Source: Thermoanaerobaculia bacterium
Lineage (GTDB): Bacteria > Acidobacteriota > Thermoanaerobaculia > Gp7-AA8
Length of the DNA: 64,000 nt
Direction: 5' to 3'
Assembly: GCA_017883235.1 (NCBI GenBank)
Contig: JADGNY010000003.1
Location: 62,001 to 126,000, forward strand
In this document: piece after piece, positions 44,301-52,624 of the stretch
Layout of the letters: each line of letters starts with the position of its first letter
How positions within the stretch are numbered: the stretch's first letter is position 1
The notes under the pieces: generated by a model
The model's input: the letters and a program-made list of their open reading frames with translations, nothing else
Databases searched by the model: none
Told to the model about the DNA's origin: nothing
Program-made: the position numbers and the translations under genes

Positions 44301-44425
44301 CCCCGGATGCGGCAGGCGATGCCATCGACGCGACCGTCGCCGCGCTCTACGGCGTCTCCTCGGACGAGCACGCGCGCCTCGCCTCCTTCCTTCGCAATCG
44401 GCTCGGCATGGGCGGCGATGCCTGA
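41303..44425 (+). CDS. Eco57I-type N6-adenine DNA methyltransferase, nuclease domain not evident
   Basis: 1040 residues; GAGGGGCGG precedes the ATG. A helical N-terminal region includes LLLLSRLLFLYFIQQKGWLN, typical of type IIG/BREX/DISARM methylases. The methylase core has FYTPRAIVDVLAARA, motif I in ILDPACGSGAFLLSA and motif IV NPPW in VVIGNPPWVRNSRI. A target-recognition-like region and helical tail follow (NQTLYALDAASFEEACVLAALLNS). Type IIG enzymes usually carry a PD-(D/E)xK nuclease at the N terminus; I see none. The stop overlaps the SNF2 helicase start by 8 bases, so the two are coupled. The pair is probably antiviral or epigenetic. Confidence 0.87.
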   Translation: MITAERLRGVCSVEETFALLRDLGYEISPIAIAAAGWRRAGIDIPWSENVALHLAARTPQLDVYVIAGDELPDSGAITAFLRSLATYNALVKPVALGVSAGRLTVHDLSARREPRRLDVDLNHPTAHALDRLNLLGSGSDPQRIFDRALDRESLTRQFFERFRRAVREVSQTIRAAVPAEPQDAAGGQALLLLSRLLFLYFIQQKGWLNGERRFLVDRIEAAVRDRRGVYTTLYEPLFFGCLNTAARDRDRVARRLGRIPYLNGGLFEPSAFEERNPGLTLPDDLLQRVVEEVFERFAFSIDESDAAGAHIDPEMLGKVFESLMNTDERLSTGSFYTPRAIVDVLAARAIVAWLSDGDVETGEALERILRGEAGRSLRNGEALASRLESIAILDPACGSGAFLLSALRIIERLMTALHPSPRPDLRRRIVERSLYGVDLKPEAVRLCELRLWLAIVSQTDESIDDIEPLPNLDRNILQGNSLLSPTDFLGDNRADIYRQWVYALRAQSDLIERYRNAPHRERAQVARLIRANDGRLASELLAKAIDLDELEQEQLCAPQRDLFGRLREMNIERGRELHERIGANRRMLERIEDGQIGFFSFDVHFAHVMARGGFDVVIGNPPWVRNSRIDPRAKKMYAERFALFRGDGARNAAFHQPDLSIAFVERALSLVASGGVVSLLVPAKILNSGYAAPLRRYVASAANIIALDDWSSDAKRHFDADTFPLGITLAQRNGRPRRARISITSDGESFSLPPAALSLGGSEWSLLPPDVHAIVARIHATHTPLAETLGRTPVMGVKTGDNGAFFLDVKRIRAKAIETTDGLHIPLTAVCRCVRGRDVRRWQVAEPAWMLWPPPGGWRKPPRWVEQLAEARGVEAGALRLSYVRPEHVGIKVVWKDLSRGLNAAVLEGTLRLGDRGIPLVPNQTLYALDAASFEEACVLAALLNSTIVNVLAIAIAERAKDFYFRYFGRTIARLPLPAVAPSSESWRLLLRAARRARRTPDAAGDAIDATVAALYGVSSDEHARLASFLRNRLGMGGDA

Positions 44426-46040
44426 CCTTGCGCGGCACCAGCGGGACGCCGTCGAGCGTGCGCTGGCCCTGATCGCCCGCCATGGAGGGGCGATCCTCGC
44501 TGACGACGTCGGCCTCGGTAAGTCGTACGTCGCGGCCAGCGTCGCCGCCGAATGGCAGCGCCGCGGGAGCGACGTCGAGATCGTCGTTCCCGCGTCGCTC
44601 ACGGGTCAGTGGCGCGAGACGTTGCGTGAGTTCTGCGTCGATGCCCGCATCATCACGCACGATGCCCTGGCCACCGATCCGTCGCTTGGCGAGGGGAAGC
44701 GGTTCATCGTCATCGACGAGGCGCACGCCTTTCGCAATCGCCGGACGCAACGCTGGTCAGCCCTGGCCCGCCGTTCGATCGCATCGCGGCTGCTCCTGGT
44801 CACGGCGACGCCAATCTGCAACTCCGCCGACGACCTTCTCGCGCTCATCGCGCTCATCGCCGCCGACGATGCGCTGCGCTGTTCCGGCGTGGCCTCGATC
44901 GACGATGCCTTCGCCGTCCGCGACGGCCCTTCGCTCGACACCATCGTCCGCGAGCTCGTCATCCGGCGCGAGCGCGACGTTCTCCCGCCAGACTTGTCCT
45001 TCGGCACGCTCGATCGGCGGGTCATCCGGCATCCGATCGCCGAGGCACCGATCGACGCATTGCAGTTTCCGCTCAGCACCAGCGCCCCGCTGCTGCGCCA
45101 GTTTCTCTGGCGCCGGCTGGAGTCGAGTCCGGCCGCACTGCTCGAATCGGCGCGGCGGCAGCTTCGCTTCTACGAGCGCGTCGTCGAAAGCGGCCGCGCC
45201 CTTTCGCGCCGCGACTATCGAAACGCCTTCGCCGCCGAAGTGGATGCGGACGCGTTTCAGCAAATCCTCTTCTGGGATCTGGTCACGCCCGCGGATGGCC
45301 TCGATACGAACGCGATTCGTGACGAGATGGAGCGGCTGGCGGCCGTTCGCGTCGTCGTCGAGCGCGCCGAGGACACGAAGGCAGCGCTTCTCGATGCCGC
45401 GCTGACGGCCGAGCCAACGCTGATCTTCACCGGCGCGGCGGCGACGGCGCGCGCGTTGTCGAAACGGCTGCGTTGCAGCCTCGCCACAGCGCGCGACGGA
45501 TGCGGCGCGATCGATGCCTTCCGCCACGGCCTGATCGATCGCCTGGTTGCCACCGACCTGGCCTCGGAAGGACTCAACCTGCAGCGGGCCGGCGTCGTCG
45601 TGCACTACGACATCCCCTGGAATCCGGTGAAGCTCGACCAGCGCAATGGCCGCGCCTACCGCATCGGTCAGAGGCGCGACGCCGTCCGCGCCATCTACTT
45701 CCTGCCCGAGCGGCGCAGCCGTGTCGTCGAAACGATCGCGTCGAAGAACCGCACGCGCCGCCGCATCCTCGGCACGCATCGGCGTCCGATCGAGATCGCC
45801 GCTCCGAATATGCTCGATCTTCCGCAACGGCTTCCCAGCGATTCTCCCGCTCTCGGCCTGATCCGCGCGTTGCGCGCCCACGGACTCACCCCTCCGCCCG
45901 CGCTCTTTCGCCGTCACCGCGCCGGCGTCGAGCAGTTGTTCGAGGAGATGGCGCACGAGTATCTCGACGGCAGCCGGCTGTCGGAATTGGAGAAGGTGCT
46001 GGAGAGGGAGAGGGTGGTGACGTCGGAACGGCGCGCGTAG
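44418..46040 (+). CDS. SNF2-family helicase-like ATPase paired with the methylase
   Basis: 540 residues from the ATG at 44418 inside the end of the methylase gene. SNF2/SF2 motifs: I, ILADDVGLGKSYVA; II, FIVIDEAHAFRNRRT (DEAH); III, LLVTATPICNS; V and VI, TDLASEGLNLQRA followed by NPVKLDQRNGRAYRIGQ. Size is near minimal for the two RecA domains plus a short tail. SNF2 helicases with adenine methylases occur in DISARM class 1, but the remaining DISARM genes are not here. A role in DNA translocation for restriction or immunity is the likely inference. Confidence 0.9.
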   Translation: MPDLARHQRDAVERALALIARHGGAILADDVGLGKSYVAASVAAEWQRRGSDVEIVVPASLTGQWRETLREFCVDARIITHDALATDPSLGEGKRFIVIDEAHAFRNRRTQRWSALARRSIASRLLLVTATPICNSADDLLALIALIAADDALRCSGVASIDDAFAVRDGPSLDTIVRELVIRRERDVLPPDLSFGTLDRRVIRHPIAEAPIDALQFPLSTSAPLLRQFLWRRLESSPAALLESARRQLRFYERVVESGRALSRRDYRNAFAAEVDADAFQQILFWDLVTPADGLDTNAIRDEMERLAAVRVVVERAEDTKAALLDAALTAEPTLIFTGAAATARALSKRLRCSLATARDGCGAIDAFRHGLIDRLVATDLASEGLNLQRAGVVVHYDIPWNPVKLDQRNGRAYRIGQRRDAVRAIYFLPERRSRVVETIASKNRTRRRILGTHRRPIEIAAPNMLDLPQRLPSDSPALGLIRALRAHGLTPPPALFRRHRAGVEQLFEEMAHEYLDGSRLSELEKVLERERVVTSERRA

Positions 46041-46041
46041 C

Positions 46042-46199
46042 CCCGGAGCGCTGGCGTCTCGCCGGCTGGCCCGGCGGGAGCCTGCCCTGAGCGGAGTCGA
46101 AGGGTCCCGCCGCCGGCCCGGCAAGACTCCAGACTTGGACCTGTAACCCACATCAGCGGCGAGACGCCGCTGAGCCAGCCGGCGAGACGCCAGCGCTCC
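46042..46199. repeat. Large palindrome, same family as 37987
   Basis: Left arm 46042-46069 (CCCGGAGCGCTGGCGTCTCG start) and right arm 46175-46199 are reverse complements, and both match the arms at 38010 and 38116. The interior differs: it has CTGAGCGGAGTCGAAGGG and loses the second inner hairpin, but CAGCGGCGAGACGCCGCTG is kept. It begins directly after the helicase stop. Confidence 0.9.
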
Positions 46200-46358
46200 T
46201 GGCGCTTGGCGCTACGCGCTTCCGGGGCGTTCCGCCTCCCGCGCCGCGTCATTCCGTCCTCCCCTCCGGGTCATTCTGACCCGCAAAACGGCGCGTTCCC
46301 CCTGAAAACCGATGGCACCACGCTTGTTCTAGTCCCTCCCCGAAAAGGAGACATACCC

Positions 46359-46895
46359 ATGAAGAAAACAGGTATCGCGATACTGGCACTTTTGATGGCG
46401 GCGACGTTTGCCGTCGCGGATAACCATCCGGGCGGCCCGGGACCGGGAGCACCAGGAGGATACGAAGGCGGCGGCGGATATCTCGACGTCGCGTCGGACG
46501 GCACTGTCATCATCACGCGTGCAGCCGCCAGCAGCACGCACGCCAACCCGGTGGCCGAGCTCGTGGCCATCCGCAACGGAGCCATCGCCTGGACGGCGAC
46601 GCTCCCCTCGCCGCGCACCGAGACCGAGATCTCCGGCGCGCAGGTGATCGAGGTAAGCGAACCGAAACCGGCTGCAGGCGCCATGCCGTCGACCACGCTG
46701 ACGGCGCTTTCGATCTCGAACGGCACCCAGGCCTGGACGCTCAACATCACCGGACGCGTCAATAACCTGACGCCATTCAGCGGAGGCACCTATGCCGTCG
46801 TACTCATTCCGGCTGCGACCTCGGGTGGGACGCCCACCCGGAACCTCGTTGCGATCAGCAGCAGCGGTGTCGTTCTTTCCACCGTGGCTTTCTGA
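46359..46895 (+). CDS. Secreted Gly/Ala/Thr-rich protein of unknown function
   Basis: 178 residues; AAAAGGAG precedes the ATG at 46359, so the longer upstream frame is rejected. A signal peptide (TGIAILALLMAATFAVA) is followed by a Pro/Gly-rich linker (HPGGPGPGAPGGYEGGGG). The remainder is a beta-rich domain with repeating strands (TVIITRAAASS, ELVAIRNGAIAWTATL, LTALSISNGTQAWTLNI, NLVAISSSGVVLST) that resemble PQQ- or beta-propeller-like blades. Function unknown. Confidence 0.78.
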   Translation: MKKTGIAILALLMAATFAVADNHPGGPGPGAPGGYEGGGGYLDVASDGTVIITRAAASSTHANPVAELVAIRNGAIAWTATLPSPRTETEISGAQVIEVSEPKPAAGAMPSTTLTALSISNGTQAWTLNITGRVNNLTPFSGGTYAVVLIPAATSGGTPTRNLVAISSSGVVLSTVAF

Positions 46896-46964
46896 TCCAT
46901 TTCCTTCTCTGTCGGGGCGGCGGCGCGTGGCCGCCGCCCATTTCGATTCGCGTCGGGAGCCTAC

Positions 46965-47345
46965 ATGCACATCCTCCACATGCCTTCGTGGTACAGCACC
47001 TCCGACAAACCGTGGCGCGGCATGTTCGTGCGCGACCAGGCGCTGGCGCTGCACGCGGCCGGAGTGCAGAACGGCATCGCCTTCGTGGAGCGCCGCGGCC
47101 TTTCGCGCTTCAACGGACTCAACCTCGCGGTCAGCCACTGGCAGACCGAGGCCCGTGAGGAAGACGACATCCCGACGATCCGGATGAAAACAGGCATGAA
47201 CATCAGGAGGTGGCGTAATGCCCCGACCCCCAAGTTATCCACTGCCGCTGGTTGCAGGATTGCGCCGGCCGTCGTCGCTTCGTTGCGATTCATGCTTCCA
47301 CATCGGCGCTGCCGTCCGCGTCAGCAGCCAGTTGCTCTGCGGTGA
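46965..47345 (+). pseudogene. Glycosyltransferase N-terminal fragment
   Basis: The first 70 or so codons (MHILHMPSWYSTSDKPWRGM, VRDQALALHAAGVQNGIAFV, ARE-type tail, IPTIRMK) match the N-terminal donor fold of GT4-type glycosyltransferases. Such enzymes are about 380 residues, but here similarity ends near 47190. The frame then continues through the ribosome binding site and coding region of the next gene. It is a truncated gene that probably lost its acceptor and nucleotide-sugar domains by deletion. Confidence 0.7.
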
Positions 47346-47442
47346 GTGCTTCTTCGAAATCTCCGCGAGCGAGGAAGCGAAGAGGCTGGGTACAATGGAT
47401 CAGAGAATGGAAACGGAGGAGGCGTACGATCACGTTGCGTGA
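47218..47442 (+). CDS. Zinc-ribbon microprotein coupled to the YfhO-like gene
   Basis: 74 residues; AGGAGG precedes the ATG at 47218. A Cys4 knuckle is visible, RCDSCFHIG, then after about 14 residues LLCGECFFE, which would bind one zinc. The tail is acidic. The stop (TGA) overlaps the GTG start of the membrane protein by four bases (GTGA), so it is probably translated with it. No function is assigned. Confidence 0.6.
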   Translation: MPRPPSYPLPLVAGLRRPSSLRCDSCFHIGAAVRVSSQLLCGECFFEISASEEAKRLGTMDQRMETEEAYDHVA

Positions 47443-49713
47443 TCGCGATTCTTCTCCTCGGCATCATCGTCCCCGCCGCGCTTCTGGTCGCCGCCGTGCG
47501 CCGCTGGATCGTTCCTGTGCCGTGGCGCACGGCGCTGCTGTTCCTGATCTTGACGCTGGGATTCCTGCACGGTGCGGTCTTCACCACGAAGCTGCCGGTA
47601 CCGGTCGATGAAGCGGCGCGCGGCTATCCGTGGCACGGCGTCGTCGGTGACGTCGATGCGCGCAATCCACTGACGAACGATACCGTCAAGCTGTTTCTCC
47701 CGTGGATGCAGGTAGCGCGCGAAGAGCTGGTGCACGGGCGCGCGCCGCTCTGGAACCGTTACTCGTTCGCCGGCTATCCGTTGCTGGCAAACGGCGAATC
47801 GGCTCCCTTCTCGCCGCTTTTTCTGGCCACGCTCTTCGTCCCGCTGCCGAAACAGATCGTGGCGATGGCAGCGCTCAAGATTTTCGCGGCGCTTCTATTC
47901 ACATGGCTATTTCTGAAACGCGAGCAAGCCAGCGATGCCGCGGCTACGTTCGGTGCCGTCGTCTTCGCCTTCTCGACCGTGATGACGGTCTTTCTCTACT
48001 ACTCGACCGCGTCCGTCGTGGCCTTCCTTCCCGCCGCCGCCTTCGTGCTGCTTCACGCGATGGACAAACAGACGAAGGCCAGCATTGTGCTGGTGGCGAT
48101 CATCATCGCCACGCTGCTTGCGAACGGCCATCCGGAGAGTGTGTTGCACATTGGCATCGGATGCGGCGGGATCCTCGTGGTGGAGTGGTTGCGGGGTCTC
48201 GGGGTTGCGCGGTCTCGCGGTAACAACGAGGTCAAGGCGCCGCGAGACCCCGCAACCGCGAGACCGCACAACCGCCTTATCGCACCGCTGATCGGGGTCG
48301 CGCTCGGCCTCGCCCTCGGTGCGCCAACCTGGGTCCCGGTGCTCGAGCAAGTCCGGATCAGCGAACGGTTCGCGACGTTGCGGGCGATGCCGCATCCCGG
48401 ACCGTTGCCGCTCACCGCGGCATGGGGCTTCATCAGTCCGAACGGCTTCGGCAATCCGCTCCGCCACAACTGGTCGTGGATGGGCCAACTACACGAGCGT
48501 CGCCATCTCGTACGCCGGTCTGCTGCCGCTGGCGCTCTTCCTCGCCGCCGTGATCTCCCGCCGGACCGCCGCACACGAGCGATTGCTCATCGTCATGGGG
48601 GCGGTCTTTTTTCTGGTAGCGATGGACTGGAGCGTCGCCGGACACGCGCTCAACGCCATCCCGCCGTTCGACATCGTGGCGAATGACAAGCTGCGTTTTG
48701 TCTCCATTTTCCTGCTGGCGGTGGTCACGGCGAAATGGTTGGACGCGCCGGCGGACGACGCGGCAAACGTCTGGATTGCATCATTCGCCGTCATCTTTCT
48801 CGCCCTCTACGTCTACACCGTCCGTTTCCATCTCATGCGCCCGATCGATCTCCTCGGCATCGCCGCGATCGGCATCTTCCTGTTCCTCCCGAAACGATTC
48901 CGGGCATGGGGCGCGGCCGCGCTGGCATGCGTGGAACTCTTCGCCTTCAACGCCGGATTCAACGCCCTCGTCGATGCGAAATACTTTCGTCCGCCGCTGC
49001 CGATCGTCGAGGCATTGCACGCACACGAGCCGCACGAGCCGTTCCGCGTGGCGGGTCTGAACTGGACTTTCCTGCCGAACGCCTCCGCGCAGTACGGACT
49101 CGAAGACGTCCGCGGCAGCGACCCTATGGCGTTCGCCGACTACGACCGATTCCTGCAACGCTTCACGATCGCCGAAAGCGGCTCGTGGGTGCGCCGCATC
49201 ATCGATGCGAACCGGCCCGAGCTCGACTTTCTCAACGTCCGCTTCCTCATCGCCGAACCGGATGGAATGCCCGGCGGACGCTGGCGCCTCATCTACAGCG
49301 GCTCCGACGGAACACTCTGGGAGAACCCCACTTCCCTCCCGCGTTTCTTCGCACGCGCGGCGAGCGTACGCAATATCCGGAACCCCGCGCCGGCAGAATT
49401 CACGATGACCGTCGTTTCATCCGCACCAACACTCGTCGAATCGAGCGAGCCACTCGGGCCCGGACGGCGTGTTTACGTCAACGGTCACCGCGTTTCGCTA
49501 CACCACATCGACGACGCATTCATCGGCTTCGAGGTGCCGGCGGGAGTGTCTGATGTACGCGTCGTCTATCGCCCTGTCAGCTTCTACGTTTCGTGCGTAA
49601 TCGCGCTGCTGGCGATCATCGGGATGGCGGTCATTCCCAAAGGCACAGACAAGAGTGTCTATGCCACATTCGACTCGTCAGGATTCCAAACCTCTGCAAA
49701 TACCAGCGGCTAA
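47439..49713 (+). pseudogene. YfhO-like multi-pass membrane protein, frameshifted
   Basis: The first part in one frame reads through hydrophobic helices (VIAILLLGIIVPAALLVA) and the YfhO-like stretch VKLFLPWMQVAREE...LWNRYSFAGYPLLANGE, up to NPLRHNWSWMG near 48487. From there the fold continues only in another frame as ANYTSVAISYAGLLPLALFL through to VIPKGTDKSV at 49713. A single base deletion (or two-base insertion) at about 48485 would account for this. A palindromic repeat is inserted in frame at 48188. YfhO-like proteins are membrane proteins involved in lipoteichoic or glycan modification. As read, the gene is broken; a sequencing error is the main alternative. Confidence 0.7.
48188..48272. 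repeat. Palindromic repeat inside the YfhO-like coding sequence
   Basis: 33-base arms at 48188-48220 and 48240-48272 are imperfect complements (left GTTGCGGGGTCTCGGGGTTG, right CCGCGAGACCCCGCAACCG). It belongs to the GCGGTCTCGCGG family at 28378 and 37987. It is read in frame as a charged loop (RGLGVARSRGNNEVKAPRD) between two membrane helices. Confidence 0.85.
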
Positions 49714-49740
49714 TGTGGCACAGACACTCTTGTCTGTGCC
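49642..49740. repeat. GGCACAGACAAGAGTGTC inverted repeat, copy 1
   Basis: A 29-base arm at 49642-49670 is complementary to 49712-49740 with one mismatch. The same pair recurs at 61209-61314. The element supplies the last codons (KGTDKSVYATF) and the stop of the YfhO-like gene, so the gene's C terminus comes from the repeat. Confidence 0.92.
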
Positions 49741-49749
49741 GTGTGACGT

Positions 49750-50736
<987 letters not shown>

Positions 50737-50754
50737 CTACTATGCGTGTGACAT

Positions 50755-51693
50755 CTAATACTCCAGCGCAATCGCCGGCGTCCCCACTTCTTTCCCATCC
50801 GCCTCGGCGTGCGGGTAGATGAAGTAGTTGAGCGGCTCGGCGGTGTGCGGCGTCAGCACGAGATCGCGTCCCATCGTGAACTGTACGCGGTCGGGATCGA
50901 GGTTGCCGAAGAGGTAGGCTCGGCGCGCGGGATCGGCCGACTTCGAAGCCTCGGAGGGATCGACCGGAATCCAGCCCTTGCCCTTCACGTAGAACTCCGC
51001 CCAGCAGTGATAACCGGTCACGGTGCCGTGATCCGCCGCCATCGGAAAACCGATGACGAAACGCGCCGGGATTCCTTTCGCCCGCGCCATCGACATGAAC
51101 AGCGAATGGAAATCGGTGCAGTTGCCGGCTTTGATGTCGCAGGCGCGCTCGGTATCGCCATGGCCCCAGCCCGGAATGGTCTTGTCGTACTTCATCGTGG
51201 CAAGTAGGTAGTCGTAGATGGCGTGTGCCTGCTCGGCCGGCGTGGTCTTCCCGGCCGTCACCTCGTTCGCCAGCTTCTTCACGCGCGGTGAGAGAGTCAC
51301 GAGTTTGTCGGCCTTCAGCGCGCGCGTCAGCTCCGCCCGCGATGCCTGCGTTTCCGCTAGCTTCGCCGTCGTTACTTCGCTGCGGGTTCCGCGGAAATGC
51401 ACCTTCACGACAAAATCACCCGCATGCGGATTGGCGATCGTCGCGTAAGCGTAGCGGTCGCCGAACTCGCCCTCGGACGTTTCCGTCCATCGCTGCGGCG
51501 ATTCGATCCGGACATCGCTGATGGTCTGCCCGCCGCGGCTGACGGGCAACGGAATCCAGACAGTCATCTCTTTCAAACCGGCGGGGACGTCTTTGACCGT
51601 GGCGACGTAGGTGGCTTCGAACGACCTGCTGTCCGAGGCGAAGAGAGGAAAAGCGGCGGCGGCGAGGAGGAGGAAAAGGAGGCGGCGTGTCAT
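50755..51693 (-). CDS. Secreted transglutaminase-like cysteine protease domain protein
   Basis: 312 residues. A signal peptide (RRLLFLLLAAAAFPLFAS) is followed by a beta-rich N-terminal domain and a transglutaminase-like core. The catalytic triad is clear: Cys in KAGNCTDFHSLFMSMARA, His in TGYHCWAEFYV and Asp in WIPVDPSEAS. Periplasmic proteins of this type act as proteases or amidases; no substrate can be given. The gene diverges from the SufR-like regulator, with an operator-like region between them. Confidence 0.9.
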   Translation of the reverse strand: MTRRLLFLLLAAAAFPLFASDSRSFEATYVATVKDVPAGLKEMTVWIPLPVSRGGQTISDVRIESPQRWTETSEGEFGDRYAYATIANPHAGDFVVKVHFRGTRSEVTTAKLAETQASRAELTRALKADKLVTLSPRVKKLANEVTAGKTTPAEQAHAIYDYLLATMKYDKTIPGWGHGDTERACDIKAGNCTDFHSLFMSMARAKGIPARFVIGFPMAADHGTVTGYHCWAEFYVKGKGWIPVDPSEASKSADPARRAYLFGNLDPDRVQFTMGRDLVLTPHTAEPLNYFIYPHAEADGKEVGTPAIALEY

Positions 51694-51733
51694 GGCGCGA
51701 ATTGTATCGAATCAATGATTTGCAAGCAGCCCC

Positions 51734-51760
51734 TTGACAATCGGACGATTGGACTCCAAT
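51734..51760 (+). promoter_or_regulatory. Promoter with overlapping palindromic operator upstream of the SufR-like gene
   Basis: A consensus -35 box TTGACA at 51734-51739 is followed 17 bases later by a weak -10 (CAATGT). Two perfect palindromes overlap the spacer: CAATCGGACGATTG (51738-51751) and ATTGGACTCCAAT (51748-51760). Their position, straddling the promoter of a predicted metalloregulator, suggests autoregulation, and control of the divergent transglutaminase gene is possible. Confidence 0.6.
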
Positions 51761-51794
51761 GTTCCTACTCCATCTCTAAGTCAGGAGCCCAGCC

Positions 51795-52502
51795 ATTCTA
51801 AGCGTTGACCAACTTCCCGACAGCCGCCGGGCGATCCTGCTGGCTCTCAAGCGCCAGGGTCCGTCCACCATCGCGCAGCTCGCCTATCAGTTGCAGCTCA
51901 CCGGCGAAGCGGTGCGTCAGCAGCTTTTGCAGCTCCAGCGCGAAGGGTGGATCGAGTCGCGCGTCGCGCGCGGCGACGAGCGCGGACGCACCGGCCGCCC
52001 GGCCACGCGCTACAACCTCACCGAGGCCGGTGACCACCTCTTTCCGAAAAGCTATGACCTCCTCAACGTCGCCGTCATCGACGCTGTTGCCGAGGAGCTC
52101 GGGCCCGATGCCGCGGTGCGCGTGCTGAAGCGCGTCTGCGACGACCGCGTGTCGATGGAAGGAAAGACCCTCCAGGGAATGCCGCTGGAAAACAAAGTGG
52201 AGGCGCTCAAAGGTCTCTACGCATCGGCCGACCCGTACATGACCAGCGAGAAAGTCGACGACGGTTTCCTCCTCGTCGAGCGCAACTGCCCCTTCTTCAC
52301 CACCGCCATGCGCCGCCCGGCGCTCTGCAGCGTCTCCGTCAACGCTCTCACGCGCCTCCTCGGCGTACGCGTCGAGCGCGATGAGACCTTCCAGTCCGGC
52401 GCCGGCCGCTGCGTCTTCCACGTCTACGCCAACGAGCCGATCGACGCCACGAAGTGGGAGTTCACGATGGAGAACGAGCTGCCGCACCACGAGGGAACGT
52501 AG
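51795..52502 (+). CDS. SufR-like winged-helix Fe-S transcriptional regulator, apparent ATT start
   Basis: 235 residues. The winged-helix domain begins VDQLPDSRRAILLALKRQG and includes TGEAVRQQLLQLQREGWIES and a wing (GRTGRPATRYNLT). The C-terminal half carries three Cys residues in the SufR-type spacing: RNCPFF, RPALCSV and GRCVFHV, a probable Fe-S site. Such proteins repress suf genes when the cluster is present. The frame has a stop at 51777, and the only codon with a well-placed AGGAG (51783-51787) before the HTH is ATT at 51795. A TTG at 51891 would remove half the HTH, so ATT is the probable start, or the ATG has been lost. Confidence 0.8.
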   Translation: MLSVDQLPDSRRAILLALKRQGPSTIAQLAYQLQLTGEAVRQQLLQLQREGWIESRVARGDERGRTGRPATRYNLTEAGDHLFPKSYDLLNVAVIDAVAEELGPDAAVRVLKRVCDDRVSMEGKTLQGMPLENKVEALKGLYASADPYMTSEKVDDGFLLVERNCPFFTTAMRRPALCSVSVNALTRLLGVRVERDETFQSGAGRCVFHVYANEPIDATKWEFTMENELPHHEGT

Positions 52503-52624
52503 ATCCCATCCCCGAACAGAGCGACAAAATGTGGGATCGCTCTCGCGCGCTACGGCGGTAGCTCCCAAGCATCGGTTTCGAGGTAGCGAGGGTCAAGTAC
52601 AGACCACGTAAGCATCAAACCGAA

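Noticed and set aside
39549-46040. BREX cassette (PglZ plus PglX plus helicase)
   Set aside because: The phosphatase-fold protein is a divergent membrane protein with lost metal ligands and is not PglZ-like in length or layout; brxA, brxB, brxC and brxL are absent.
41303-46040. Complete DISARM system
   Set aside because: drmA, drmB and drmC are not present; only a methylase and a short SNF2 ATPase are seen.
46313-46327. Sigma-54 promoter ahead of the secreted protein at 46359
   Set aside because: TGGCAC with a correctly spaced TTGT is close, but the essential GC of the -12 element is GT, and no enhancer-binding regulator is nearby.
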